A DNA stretch of 64,000 nucleotides from Halomonas sp. (GTDB taxonomy: Bacteria; Pseudomonadota; Gammaproteobacteria; Pseudomonadales; Halomonadaceae), in contig NZ_REBQ01000139.1 in assembly GCF_007692655.1 (NCBI RefSeq), positions 1-64,000 of the forward strand, given 5' to 3'. Every line of letters starts with the position of its first letter. Position 1 is the stretch's first letter. This document shows, in pieces, positions 17,320 to 26,503 of the stretch. Under the pieces are notes generated by a model. That model made no database searches. It had not been told where the DNA came from and saw only the letters and a program-made list of their open reading frames with translations. Position numbers and translations under genes: made by a program.

Positions 17320-18392
17320 CGATGAGCCCCCACTCTTCTTTAGCAAGCACCGCACTAGATGCAGATCGTATTCTTGTTATTTATACCGGCGGCACGATCG
17401 GCATGGAACAGCACGCGCATGGGCTTTCGCCGGGCGGTGACTTCGCCGCACGCATGGCTGCTGCACTTACTCAGCTACCGATTGCTCATCAGCGATCATT
17501 ACCAGCCTATGATGTTGTCAGCTATTCAACACTCATTGATTCTAGCGCCGCCACACCGCTTACTTGGCAGCAACTCGCCCACGACATTAATGACAAGCTA
17601 TCCACTTACGCTGGCTTCGTGATCATTCACGGCACCGATACCCTCAGTTGGACTGCCTCAAGCCTGGCTTACCAGCTTCAAGGACTTGACCGCCCCGTCG
17701 TGCTTACCGGCGCTATGAAACCGCTTGAAACTGAACACAGCGATGGGCTGGAAAACCTCCATGGCGCCCTTCAGTTTGCCGCCAAGCCTGAACTAAAAGA
17801 GGTCGCTATTTATTTTGCGGGGAAATTACTTCGCGGAGCCAGGGCTATCAAGCAGCACAGTGAAGCATTAGATGCTTTCGCAAGCCCTAGCTATCCCCTG
17901 CTTGGCGAGCGGGTAGGCGACGACTTTGTTTACTATCCTAGCCGTGGGCTTGGCCTTCAACAGCGTGGAGCGCCCCGCTTTGAATTACCCGACTACGGCT
18001 GCGTCTGTCACGGCGAAGTGATTCGGATTGTGCTTTGGCCAGGAATTGCCGCCTGGCAGTTGGATGCATGGCTGAGTGACTCTCGCATCAAAGGCGCGTT
18101 ACTGCAGCTATGGGGCGCTGGTAACTTACCTGACGCCCCTGATTTGCTGGACGTGATGGCGAAGGCCAGCGGAGAAGGCAAACTATTAGCCGCCATTAGC
18201 CAATGCCCTCAAGGCAGCATTCAATTAGGTGCTTACGCTGCTGGTCATGGCCTGAACGATGCAGGTATTCTCGCGGGTGATGACATGACACCGGAAGCAG
18301 CGTTTACCAAACTGGTTCATCTGCTGGCACAGCCACTGCCCTCAGAACTTCGGCGCCAACGGTTTATAGCTTCTCTTGTTGGTGAACGTTAA
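17316..18392 (+). CDS. ansA: L-asparaginase, type I (cytoplasmic)
   Basis: A 358-residue enzyme hydrolysing L-asparagine to aspartate and ammonia. The catalytic threonine motif IYTGGTIGM (about residues 22-30) and the second threonine motif IIHGTDTLSWTAS (about 98-110) are both present, followed by PVVLTGAMKP. There is no signal peptide, which fits the cytoplasmic AnsA type rather than periplasmic AnsB. Two Met codons (17316, 17322) are possible starts; the first overlaps the MFS stop by four bases. Confidence 0.88.
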   Translation: MTMSPHSSLASTALDADRILVIYTGGTIGMEQHAHGLSPGGDFAARMAAALTQLPIAHQRSLPAYDVVSYSTLIDSSAATPLTWQQLAHDINDKLSTYAGFVIIHGTDTLSWTASSLAYQLQGLDRPVVLTGAMKPLETEHSDGLENLHGALQFAAKPELKEVAIYFAGKLLRGARAIKQHSEALDAFASPSYPLLGERVGDDFVYYPSRGLGLQQRGAPRFELPDYGCVCHGEVIRIVLWPGIAAWQLDAWLSDSRIKGALLQLWGAGNLPDAPDLLDVMAKASGEGKLLAAISQCPQGSIQLGAYAAGHGLNDAGILAGDDMTPEAAFTKLVHLLAQPLPSELRRQRFIASLVGER

Positions 18393-18491
18393 CAAGTTAA
18401 CGGCGTTAATAACACAGCATAAGCTGGCGTAAACTCAGATTCACGCTATGGTGTAGGTGAGTCATCCAACAGCTTGAGGGAGCACATCATT

Positions 18492-18731
18492 ATGGAAAAA
18501 CCCGTACATCACTTCAGCGAACTTTTCGAGCAGTTGGGTTTGGCATCTGATGCCAGTTCAATCGAACGGTTTATAGAGCGTAATGCCCCGCTTCCTGAAT
18601 CAATGCCGCTGGCTGAAGCGCCCTGCTGGAATGAGGGACAAGCAGACTTTCTAAAAGAAGCGGTCGAAGAAGACGCCGACTGGGCTGAAGTCGTCGACCA
18701 GCTAGATGCCTCTATGCATAAATCCCACTAA
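18492..18731 (+). CDS. DUF2789 family protein
   Basis: A 79-residue acidic cytoplasmic protein. The opening MEKPVHHFSELFEQLGL and the WNEGQADFLKEAVEEDADWAEVVDQL stretch are those of the DUF2789 family, common in Pseudomonas and Halomonas and without assigned function. The start at ATG 18492 is supported by GAGGGAG nine bases upstream; the frame is open slightly further to a TTG at 18474. It lies about 100 bases after ansA and is convergent with the next gene. Confidence 0.82.
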   Translation: MEKPVHHFSELFEQLGLASDASSIERFIERNAPLPESMPLAEAPCWNEGQADFLKEAVEEDADWAEVVDQLDASMHKSH

Positions 18732-18747
18732 CAGTGTTACTGGGCCT

Positions 18748-19413
18748 TTAAACGCCCCGCGCCGCTTCTACGCGGCGTCTGAACCAGGCGCCTATCAGTA
18801 GTAGCAGTGCCAACGCGATCAAAGGTAAAACAACCTCAAACTGCAATGCATCCTCTTGCTCGATAGCCTCTAAAGCGCCATAAATGGCACTGCTATAAAC
18901 TCCCCACTTTATTGCTAGACCAAGCGTGGCGGCCACGAGATACGTCTTAAGAGAAATACTGAGTAGTCCCGCTGCAAAGTTGATAACCGAGTGTGGAAAG
19001 CCGGGCAATATACGTAATGCACACTGGGTCATTAAATCGCTACGCTTCTCAAGCATTTGCATCACTTTCAGCGTTAGTCCTGAAGGACTCCAGCGTTTTC
19101 CAGCCCGCGCCGCAAGGTGGTAAGCCCCGAACGCGCCTGCCACACTACTCAGTGTCAGCATAACGGTGGCAATCAAGGGAGGATAAAAGGGCGCAATCAG
19201 CCACAGTCCGATACTCCCCGGCAAGCCAATGGCCAAGGTCACGGCCATAATCAACATCACCCCAATGATAACTACGGGATGGTGAGAAGCCTGTGCAGCC
19301 CATTGTTTCACTGCCATTAAATCTGGTGAGTACCACAGCCATACGTAAGCCAGCATGGCGAGACATGCAAACCCAAACGCCCAGCGCCAGGGATGTCGAG
19401 GTGCGTTATTCAT
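18748..19413 (-). CDS. VTT-domain (TVP38/TMEM64, DedA-like) membrane protein
   Basis: A 221-residue inner membrane protein with about five to six helices. The central part (PGSIGLWLIAPFYPP to RILPGFPHSVINFAAGLLSI) carries the glycine-rich re-entrant and R-x-x-P-x-x-P features of the VTT domain. Relatives in the DedA/VTT superfamily act as lipid flippases or scramblases, for example of undecaprenyl phosphate, but this subgroup is not assigned. Its start overlaps the stop of the SRPBCC gene upstream by eight bases, so the two form an operon. Confidence 0.82.
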   Translation of the reverse strand: MNNAPRHPWRWAFGFACLAMLAYVWLWYSPDLMAVKQWAAQASHHPVVIIGVMLIMAVTLAIGLPGSIGLWLIAPFYPPLIATVMLTLSSVAGAFGAYHLAARAGKRWSPSGLTLKVMQMLEKRSDLMTQCALRILPGFPHSVINFAAGLLSISLKTYLVAATLGLAIKWGVYSSAIYGALEAIEQEDALQFEVVLPLIALALLLLIGAWFRRRVEAARGV

Positions 19414-19822
19414 TCAGGCGAGCTTCCACGCGTTCAAGAATCTGTCGGCTTACTTTTCCTACCAACGGCCTAGCCGCTTTATTAACGGCTTTCTCCATTA
19501 AACGATTGCGAATTTCGTAGGTGAGTGTCAGAGCCACTTCGGTGCCTTTATCGACTTCGCGCAGATGATAGCGACCTTGGTTTTTAACACCATCTAACGA
19601 CTCCCAGGCAAGTATATAAGGCGCTTGAATATCGGTAACCTCTACGTCAAACGACCAATCCATTCCTGCTGCGCGCACATGCCACCTGTAACGGTTCTCG
19701 CCAAGCGGCTCAATCGAGCGAATCAAATCAGAGTAATCAGCAAAATCTTCAACGCGACGCAGCAGTTCAAACACGCGCTCAGGTGTTGCCTTAACAATTT
19801 CACTGTGTTCGATGGTGGCCAT
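19406..19822 (-). CDS. SRPBCC family protein (polyketide cyclase/START-like)
   Basis: A 138-residue protein with the helix-grip fold pattern: an N-terminal beta strand, PERVFELLRRVEDFADYSDLI, alternating strands with Trp and Tyr, and a long C-terminal helix. It resembles the coenzyme Q-binding/RatA-type branch, which binds hydrophobic ligands, but lacks features that would fix a function. Translationally coupled to the VTT membrane protein downstream, which hints at a lipid-related task; this is inference only. ATG 19822 is the natural start. Confidence 0.72.
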   Translation of the reverse strand: MATIEHSEIVKATPERVFELLRRVEDFADYSDLIRSIEPLGENRYRWHVRAAGMDWSFDVEVTDIQAPYILAWESLDGVKNQGRYHLREVDKGTEVALTLTYEIRNRLMEKAVNKAARPLVGKVSRQILERVEARLNE

Positions 19823-19993
19823 TGGTTTCTCTCTAACAGCATGAGCCGTAAGCGTAGCATGTTGATATTAACGCTGTCCGCCCTCGTATCACTCAGACCT
19901 TATGTGGTCTGACGTTTCAGCGCGGGCCGCATTGCCGCGCAAAAGGACCGCATGCCCTAGCCATACTAAAGACTATTGCGTAAACTGCCGCAC

Positions 19994-20013
19994 TTCCGGA
20001 CCGGATCCCGGAA
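19994..20013. repeat. Small inverted repeat upstream of queC
   Basis: TTCCGG (19994-19999) and CCGGAA (20008-20013), with an eight-base centre, lie 60 bases before the queC start. A second GC-rich hairpin (GCGCGG at 19920-19925, CCGCGC at 19935-19940) precedes it. Neither has a T-run. They may be leader structure; neither fits a preQ1 aptamer. Confidence 0.35.
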
Positions 20014-20072
20014 CGCCGCGACATTTAACCGCTGCTCGCGATTAACAAATTCTCCGACAAAGAGTGCTTCTT

Positions 20073-20786
20073 ATGTCATCAACACTTCAAGTCGATGCGG
20101 ATCCCGCATCCATTGCCGTTGTTATCTATTCCGGGGGAATGGATTCTTTTACGGTACTTCACCGCGCAATACGCGAAGGCCTAACCGTCCACGCGCTATC
20201 CTTTGACTATGGTCAGCGGCATATTCGAGAACTCGATACCGCGCGACAGGTATGTAGTGAATTAGGCATCTCCCACCAGATAGTGGATATTCGTGCAATT
20301 CACAGCCTGATAGATAATTCTGCCCTCACCAATCCGGCGCTGGCAATGCCCAACGGGGAGTACGCGGCAGAGAACCTCCGTAGTACCGTGGTGCCCAATC
20401 GCAATATGATTTTACTTTCGCTAGCCATCGCTAAAGCCGTCAATATTGGTGCAGGGCGAGTCGATTACGGTGCTCATGGTGGTGACCACGTTCTCTACCC
20501 TGATTGTCGCCCCGAGTTTGTCGAAGCAATGAATCAAGTAGCTGGCATTGCCAATTTTGAACCCGTCACGCTGCACGCCCCTTATCTCTCTGCCAGTAAA
20601 GCAGAGATCCTCCGCGAAGGTTTGGCAATGCATCTTGATTATCGCCACACCTGGACATGCTATGAAGGCAGAGAGCTCGCCTGTGGCGTTTGCGGCAGTT
20701 GCCGTGAACGTTTGGCCGCATTTGCCGCGAACGGTGCCACAGATCCATTAGCATACGAACCAAATACACTAGCAGGATCTCGTTGA
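20073..20786 (+). CDS. queC: QueC, 7-cyano-7-deazaguanine synthase
   Basis: A 237-residue cytoplasmic ATP-dependent enzyme converting 7-carboxy-7-deazaguanine to preQ0 in queuosine synthesis. The PP-loop SGGMDS is at about residues 19-24. The zinc-binding cysteines are in [18 protein letters not shown] near the C-terminus. I chose ATG 20073 (AGAG eight bases upstream) over a GTG nine bases before it. First gene of a queC-queE-queD-like-ykgJ cluster with overlapping ends; queF and tgt are not in the window. Confidence 0.94.
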   Translation: MSSTLQVDADPASIAVVIYSGGMDSFTVLHRAIREGLTVHALSFDYGQRHIRELDTARQVCSELGISHQIVDIRAIHSLIDNSALTNPALAMPNGEYAAENLRSTVVPNRNMILLSLAIAKAVNIGAGRVDYGAHGGDHVLYPDCRPEFVEAMNQVAGIANFEPVTLHAPYLSASKAEILREGLAMHLDYRHTWTCYEGRELACGVCGSCRERLAAFAANGATDPLAYEPNTLAGSR

Positions 20787-21430
20787 TGTATCACGTCAAA
20801 GAAGCGTTTTATACCCTGCAAGGCGAAGGCGCCCAGGCAGGCCGAGCGAGTGTATTTTGCCGCTTTAGTGGCTGCAACTTGTGGTCGGGCCGCGAAGAGG
20901 ATCGAGCCTCGGCAAAATGCACATTTTGTGATACCGATTTTATTGGCACTGATGGCATCAACGGTGGAAAATTTTCTACTGCCTCCGCGCTTGCTGAACA
21001 CATTGCAGCGCTGTGGCCCAGCGACAGTAATAATGCTGTCCCCTACGTAGTGTTTACCGGTGGCGAACCCTTATTGCAATTAAACGCGGCTTTGATTGCC
21101 TCTTTGCATAGCTATGGCTTTGAGGTGGCTGTGGAAACTAACGGAACGCTGGTGCCCCCCCCAGGCATTGACTGGCTCTGCGTTAGCCCCAAAGGAAACA
21201 ATCCATTAGCCGTCACCCAAGGCGATGAATTGAAACTTGTGTTCCCACAGAGAGAGGCCCCCCCCGAGCAGTTCTCAGCGCTTGGGTTTAAGCATTTTTA
21301 TTTACAGCCGATGGATTTGGCGCCTCTCCACCAAAACGCCAATACCGTTGCTCAGGCCACTGCTTATTGCATGGCTCACCCGCAGTGGCGCTTATCGCTT
21401 CAAATGCACAAATTAGCAGGATTTGATTAA
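20786..21430 (+). CDS. queE: QueE, 7-carboxy-7-deazaguanine synthase
   Basis: A 214-residue radical SAM enzyme forming 7-carboxy-7-deazaguanine from 6-carboxytetrahydropterin. Its iron-sulfur cysteines have the expanded spacing of proteobacterial QueE: C in SGCNLWSG, then 14 residues, then CTFCDTDF. FTGGEPLLQ binds SAM. The ATG at 20786 overlaps the queC stop by one base (TGATG) and has AGGA eight bases upstream; an immediately preceding TTG is less likely. The substrate-forming enzyme should be the next gene. Confidence 0.94.
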   Translation: MYHVKEAFYTLQGEGAQAGRASVFCRFSGCNLWSGREEDRASAKCTFCDTDFIGTDGINGGKFSTASALAEHIAALWPSDSNNAVPYVVFTGGEPLLQLNAALIASLHSYGFEVAVETNGTLVPPPGIDWLCVSPKGNNPLAVTQGDELKLVFPQREAPPEQFSALGFKHFYLQPMDLAPLHQNANTVAQATAYCMAHPQWRLSLQMHKLAGFD

Positions 21431-22275
21431 TGGCTTTATTCGTTAACCAACTTACCCATATCGACGTCTCCTTATGGTGTTCCAAACGGGGCCTTGTGGG
21501 CTGTAGCTGGCAAGTGGATGCAGTGCTGGATGGCGAGTTGGGTGAAGACGGCATGCTGTTCGATTTTGGCGAAGTGAAACCATGGATAAAGCGTACCTTG
21601 GATGCCGGCCTTGATCACACTCTACTAGTGCCAACCGAAGCTCCAGGCATTAGCATCTCCGAATGTGCTGAAGGCATACGCGTTCACACCACTACTCCTT
21701 ATGCCATGGAGGTACGTGGACCAAAAGAAGCGTTTACCCTACTGCCCTGGACAGCGATTACCACCGACAGCGTCGCGGCACATTTGAGTCATCAACTCAC
21801 CACACAGCGCCCCACCAATGTTCATCGAGTGACACTGACTCTCAATGATGAAGAGATTACTGGTGCAGCCTATGGCTACAGCCATGGGCTGAAACGCCAT
21901 ATCGGTAACTGTCAACGCATTGCCCACGGCCACCGCTCACGGCTTTATATCTGGCAGCATGACGCGCGTCAGCCCCAGTTGGAACAGCAGTGGTCTGAAT
22001 GGCTGGACAACCGTTATTTACTAGAGCAAGCGGATATTGCCACACAGCATGACGACGTGCTTACCTGTCGCTATCACGCTGCACAGGGCGATTTTGCGAT
22101 CACCCTGCCGCAGCAGCAGTGTGAGGTGTTACCTGGCCCCACTACGGTAGAAAACATAGCGCTTTGGCTTGCACAAAAAGTCGCCATCGCGAGCGGTACA
22201 GCAACGCGAGTGCAAGCGTTTGAGGGAGTCAATAAAGGGGCTATCGCTACGTACTCGCCAGATGTTGCGCCATGA
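21430..22275 (+). CDS. QueD-like 6-carboxytetrahydropterin synthase homologue with two T-fold halves
   Basis: A 281-residue protein, over twice the usual QueD length (about 120). QueD motifs are present but divided: the N-terminal half has FDFGEVK (about 44-50), LDHTLL (61-66) and PTE (68-70) but GCSW where the zinc HGH should be; the C-terminal half has YSHGL (150-154), C161 and HGH (166-168), and a PTTVEN segment near residue 239-244. Together they make one full set of zinc and catalytic residues. Position between queE and ykgJ, with one-base and four-base overlaps, makes the QueD step (dihydroneopterin triphosphate to 6-carboxytetrahydropterin) the likely role. Activity is inferred, not shown. 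Confidence 0.78.
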   Translation: MALFVNQLTHIDVSLWCSKRGLVGCSWQVDAVLDGELGEDGMLFDFGEVKPWIKRTLDAGLDHTLLVPTEAPGISISECAEGIRVHTTTPYAMEVRGPKEAFTLLPWTAITTDSVAAHLSHQLTTQRPTNVHRVTLTLNDEEITGAAYGYSHGLKRHIGNCQRIAHGHRSRLYIWQHDARQPQLEQQWSEWLDNRYLLEQADIATQHDDVLTCRYHAAQGDFAITLPQQQCEVLPGPTTVENIALWLAQKVAIASGTATRVQAFEGVNKGAIATYSPDVAP

Positions 22276-22529
22276 GTGATGGCTGTAGGGCAGGATGCGG
22301 CGCTTGCTGCATAGCACCGTCTATCAGCTCTGCTATTCCAGGTATGCCAGAGGGGAAGCCCGCTGGCATACGCTGTGTGCAGTTGGATGAAGACAACTTG
22401 TGCCGCCTATTTGGTGACCCGAGTCGCCCGTCAGTATGTGAACGCTTTCAATTTGACGTTAGCGTATGCGGCGACCAGCGTGAACACGCTATCGCCACGT
22501 TGAATTGGTTGGAGCAGGCTACCGACTAA
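22272..22529 (+). CDS. YkgJ family cysteine cluster protein
   Basis: An 85-residue cytoplasmic protein with the CxxGCGACC motif at residues 5-13 and further Cys at about 35, 44, 56 and 67, the arrangement of the YkgJ/UPF0153 family, thought to bind zinc or an iron-sulfur cluster. Function is not established. It overlaps the QueD-like gene by four bases (ATGA) and is the last gene of the que operon. The link to queuosine may be incidental. Confidence 0.82.
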   Translation: MSDGCRAGCGACCIAPSISSAIPGMPEGKPAGIRCVQLDEDNLCRLFGDPSRPSVCERFQFDVSVCGDQREHAIATLNWLEQATD

Positions 22530-22573
22530 GCAGAGCTGATCGAATAACTCCCTAAGAGTTCCTCGAACGGCGC

Positions 22574-25500
22574 CTAACCTTCAGTCTCCATTGGATGAGG
22601 CAGCCGACGATCCAGCAGACTGATCCAGCGCGTCAGTACCGGCGCATCGCTATGACTAACCTCGCTCAATAAGCTCCGAAAACGCTCTTTTGCATGCCGA
22701 TCATTAGGCTCTATCCGCGTCAGCCACAGCTCGAGCGCCGCCAATTCCTGATGCTGGTTACCATGCTCGCGGGATTGATTAACGGCCATTTCAGTTAGTG
22801 CTTTCACTTCACTGGCCGGATGCCCAAGTAAATCACGCACTTTGGCAAGCTGTGTGGCTAGTTCAGGCAGAAATAGCGTTGTTCGTTCGCGGGCAATCAC
22901 TAAGCACTGATCCAAGTAATCTTCCGCCGCATTCAGCTCACCCAGCTCAATACATGCATCTGAATACCATAATACAGGGCGCTGATAGCGGTCGCGCCCA
23001 TTCAGCTCCGCCATTTGATCCAAGCTATCGCGCAGCTTAACCAATCCAGCCGGGTCTCCAGACAGAGCAAGCTGCCAACCCAGAACACACTGCGCAGCAA
23101 TCTGCCATAGCTGCAGATCAGGTGTAGCGGTCATGGCTGCCGCTCGCTCAGCATGCCGTGCAGCCAAGTGAACGTGCCCCAACTGTCGATAAAGCGCGGC
23201 GGCAAATAGCAAGGCCAACGCTAAGGTGCCCGGATGACCGATTTTTTCCGCCAGTCGGATCGAAGCGGAGATTTGTCGCTCAGCGCGCTGATAATCGCCG
23301 CGAAGACATAGTGCCCACCCTTGGAAGCAGGCCGCGGACACTTGCGGGTGATCGGAGAACGGTAGCCACTCGATCATCATCTGGGCATTGAGCGGGTCGA
23401 TTTCATCCAGGTGATCATGAGCTTGCTGAATACGTCCCGCCCAATATTCACAGTTAGCCCGCGCATAGTCGGCTAAACGCCGATAGCGCGGATCTTCAAG
23501 ACGCGATGCAATGTCGGCAAGCGTGGAAGCCAGTGCAAACGCATCCGCATGGGCATAACGCTGGCTCCGCCCTACCCAAAGCCCCCATTTGACCAGGAAT
23601 ATCTGTTCTAGATCTTCAGGATCTTCCAGGCTGTCGCTACCCGATTCACGCAGCAGCTCACGGGCACGAACAAAGCTTTCATGGGCAGTCGGTGAGCCGT
23701 GACCTTCCAATGAGAACGCTGCCTGGCCTCTCACGGTAAGCAAGCTCACTTCACGCTCTATCTGATGTTCTACATGACGCAAACTCGCCAAGCCAAAATC
23801 TGCCATGCGCAGCGCCGTTCGGTTGGCGCTGACTTTAAGTGCTTCACGGGCCGCCAACTCAAAGTAACGCGCACCGCGAGCGTAATGGCCGCTGCGGCGC
23901 AGATGTGTGGCAAAGTCACCAGGATGGCGGCTAATCCACACAGGAAAACGTTCTTCAATTAACGTCACTACCTGTTGATGCAGCTTGACCCGCACGTCCC
24001 GCGGGCAAGAAAGATAAGCAGCCTCTTGCAGCAGCTGATGGCTAAACTGGTACTCTTGCTCACCGCTGTCTTTGTCGACCGGCTCAACAATTTCCAACAA
24101 CCGCATGTGCTCAAGTGCTTGGTTAAGCCGCCCCTTCTCCCAACCGCTACATTCGAGTAAAAAATCTAGCCGGAAGCGTTTTCCCAATACCGCTGCAACG
24201 TGGGCAATCTCTCGATCACTTTCTAACTGATCTATGCGACTGGCCAATAGGCCTAACAGGCCTTTTGGCAGCTCATCAAAGTGGACGCTACGCCCTTCTC
24301 GGCGATCCATATCTAGACGCCTGCATATTTCCTGCATATACAGCGGCACGCCATCGCAGCGCTCGATAATCTGGTTGCGCAGACGTGGGCTCAGATGAAT
24401 ACGGTAGCGGCGCGAAAGCTGTGACAAGAGACGAGATGACTGCAATGCATCTAGATTGCTTAAGCTAATCTGCTGATCCCAATGCAGTTTTACAGGCAGC
24501 ACATCACGACCATGGTAGCTGGCTACTAACATAAAGGCAGTATTAATAGGTAAGCGCGCTTGAAGGCCTGCTAGCACTTTGAAAGAAGGCTCATCAAGCC
24601 ACTGCAAGTCGTCGATCATCAGGACAAGCGTATGGGTCATCGCTTGTCGTTCGATTAAACGATGCAGCAGCATTACCACTAACTCAACAGCCTCGCCGCT
24701 TTGGGCGAGCTGAGCGGTCTCCTTTACGTCATGTACACCCAGCGCCTCTTCTAGCAAGTGCTGGCGGTCTGCATCAAGCTGATCTAATGCCAATGTCGCC
24801 TGTAGTGTATGAACGGCCTCAATCGTTAACGTCTCTTTCAAGTACCAACTTACCAGCGTACGGGCCACTCCGTAGGGGTCTAGCACCGACATTCGCGTTG
24901 TGGGCTGCCAGCAAATCGCGGCATCGCGACTCAACTCGAGTTGGCGAAAACCCACCATCAGCGCCGATTTACCCATTCCAGAAGCGCCGCGTACCAAGAC
25001 ACTCTGACGTAAGCCGATACCAGCACGTGCCAGAGCATCGCGCAGGGTGCGCAATGAGGTTTCACGGCCCACTAAACTCGGCGGGAGAGCATCTCTTCCG
25101 CCTTCGTTCTGTCCTAGCACAAGGGCGCGTAAACGCACACGGCCGTCGCTGGCAACGAGACGCGACACCAGGCGTGGCTGCAAATCAAGCGCGGGAGGCA
25201 TGTGTTGGCTTGCTTCCTGTGAGATCACTAACTCGCTGCCTTCCGCTGCACTCATTAATTCCAGCGAGGTTTGCGTTACCTGCCCCAGAGGATCCGCCAA
25301 CTGGCGCTCAGGTAGGTAAACAACGCGTCCGCTGTGCAAGCCAGCCGCTAATTCAAATTGCGGCGCGTCACCTTCATCCTGCCAATGACGAGCACTTTCC
25401 AGCGGCAGCGCCTGGCGGCAGTGCTCATAGAGAGCGACTAACTCAGCAAGCTGATGAGCTGGGCCGTGTGTACCGAAGCACGCTAGCCCTAACCCGCCGG

Positions 25501-26473
25501 TGGCGCCCGGCAGCCAAAAGCCGCCCAAGTGATGGCACTGCTGCTCAAGCCAGCGTAAGAGTTCAAGCTGCAACGTGAGGCAATTGCGCGTTGCCGCACG
25601 GTCTTGCCAATCCCCTTTCAAACGCAGTCGAATAGCCATGACAGAGAGCTGTCGCAGCTCAATCTCATCTTCACGCAGTGGCTTACTGTCAGCCGCCAAT
25701 GCTCGCGAAAAGGCTCCCTGCGGACTCATCATGCGCGGGTCATGATGACCATCAGACCAATAGCTGGCCAATTGTAAAAAGCTCGGCTCTGGCTGCTGCC
25801 CAGATAACGCTAGTAGCTGTAAATAGCTATTATATTGCTCATGTGCGGCGGCCATTTGATTCTGTTCAGCCAGTTGGCGAACCAAACGCTCGTGAAATGG
25901 ACCATAGCCAGAAAAACGACTTACCAACGTCTCCAGAATTGCATCAGGCACATCAGAGTGCGCCTCAAGCACCTGTTCAGCAAAACGAATGACTCGCTGA
26001 CGCCACTCGTTACGAACCTGCACTAACCAACGCTGGAACTCACTACAGCTTGCCAGCTGCAGCTCTTCAATCAGGTCACCTTGATAGCATGCCATTAGCG
26101 ACTCAAGGGTGTCCAAATCGCGAGGACCTTCAAGCAGTTGCTGCAACGTATGCAAATCCAACTGCCAATGGCTGGGTAGCTGGAAAGCAATTGTTTGCCG
26201 AGAAACGCTTAGCACTTGGTCTGCATTCTCTCCCAGCGACTGGCGCAAGCAGTGCAATGCATGCCGTAAATTGGTTCTGCCTGAAGATAACCCTTGATCT
26301 GGCCACAGCAGTTCTGCCAGAGCGGCGCGATTTACCGGCTGGCGATGCAACAACAAATAGACGAGCAACGCCTTAACTTTGTCGTAGCTGAAATGAGTGA
26401 TTGAGTCTTCGCCTTGAGTAAGCGAAAAATGGCCAAAAAGAGTTAACTGGTCAGTCTCACGAGCATCGCGCAT
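22574..26473 (-). CDS. Large BTAD/AAA-type transcriptional regulator with TPR region
   Basis: About 1299 residues, domain order: winged-helix DNA-binding and BTAD helical region (about 10-240, including LAELLWPDQ), a segment resembling a class III nucleotide cyclase fold (about 275-455), a STAND/AAA ATPase with Walker A GASGMGKS (about 496-503) and Walker B LVLMIDDLQWLD (about 616-627), then a long helical TPR-like C-terminus. The cyclase-like segment has GLHSGRVV and DPLGQVTQTSLELM but lacks the catalytic Asp (GATGGLGLACFG), so it is probably a sensor or scaffold. Related proteins are ATP-dependent activators. The ATG at 26473 has AGGA eight bases upstream; an ATG three codons earlier is directly abutted by AGG. 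The regulated genes are unknown. It follows miaE by 30 bases. Confidence 0.85.
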   Translation of the reverse strand: MRDARETDQLTLFGHFSLTQGEDSITHFSYDKVKALLVYLLLHRQPVNRAALAELLWPDQGLSSGRTNLRHALHCLRQSLGENADQVLSVSRQTIAFQLPSHWQLDLHTLQQLLEGPRDLDTLESLMACYQGDLIEELQLASCSEFQRWLVQVRNEWRQRVIRFAEQVLEAHSDVPDAILETLVSRFSGYGPFHERLVRQLAEQNQMAAAHEQYNSYLQLLALSGQQPEPSFLQLASYWSDGHHDPRMMSPQGAFSRALAADSKPLREDEIELRQLSVMAIRLRLKGDWQDRAATRNCLTLQLELLRWLEQQCHHLGGFWLPGATGGLGLACFGTHGPAHQLAELVALYEHCRQALPLESARHWQDEGDAPQFELAAGLHSGRVVYLPERQLADPLGQVTQTSLELMSAAEGSELVISQEASQHMPPALDLQPRLVSRLVASDGRVRLRALVLGQNEGGRDALPPSLVGRETSLRTLRDALARAGIGLRQSVLVRGASGMGKSALMVGFRQLELSRDAAICWQPTTRMSVLDPYGVARTLVSWYLKETLTIEAVHTLQATLALDQLDADRQHLLEEALGVHDVKETAQLAQSGEAVELVVMLLHRLIERQAMTHTLVLMIDDLQWLDEPSFKVLAGLQARLPINTAFMLVASYHGRDVLPVKLHWDQQISLSNLDALQSSRLLSQLSRRYRIHLSPRLRNQIIERCDGVPLYMQEICRRLDMDRREGRSVHFDELPKGLLGLLASRIDQLESDREIAHVAAVLGKRFRLDFLLECSGWEKGRLNQALEHMRLLEIVEPVDKDSGEQEYQFSHQLLQEAAYLSCPRDVRVKLHQQVVTLIEERFPVWISRHPGDFATHLRRSGHYARGARYFELAAREALKVSANRTALRMADFGLASLRHVEHQIEREVSLLTVRGQAAFSLEGHGSPTAHESFVRARELLRESGSDSLEDPEDLEQIFLVKWGLWVGRSQRYAHADAFALASTLADIASRLEDPRYRRLADYARANCEYWAGRIQQAHDHLDEIDPLNAQMMIEWLPFSDHPQVSAACFQGWALCLRGDYQRAERQISASIRLAEKIGHPGTLALALLFAAALYRQLGHVHLAARHAERAAAMTATPDLQLWQIAAQCVLGWQLALSGDPAGLVKLRDSLDQMAELNGRDRYQRPVLWYSDACIELGELNAAEDYLDQCLVIARERTTLFLPELATQLAKVRDLLGHPASEVKALTEMAVNQSREHGNQHQELAALELWLTRIEPNDRHAKERFRSLLSEVSHSDAPVLTRWISLLDRRLPHPMETEG

Positions 26474-26503
26474 GATAAACATCCTGCCTAGACTAGCGGT
26501 GCC

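Noticed and set aside
19823-20072. preQ1 riboswitch upstream of queC
   Set aside because: Two hairpins are present but neither has the C-rich loop plus A-rich tail (AAAAAACUA-like) of preQ1-I, and preQ1-II/III features are absent.
24787-25578. A 263-codon frame on the plus strand inside the large regulator gene
   Set aside because: It is antisense to the ATPase region of a clearly coding gene, has no ribosome site and no recognisable protein character.
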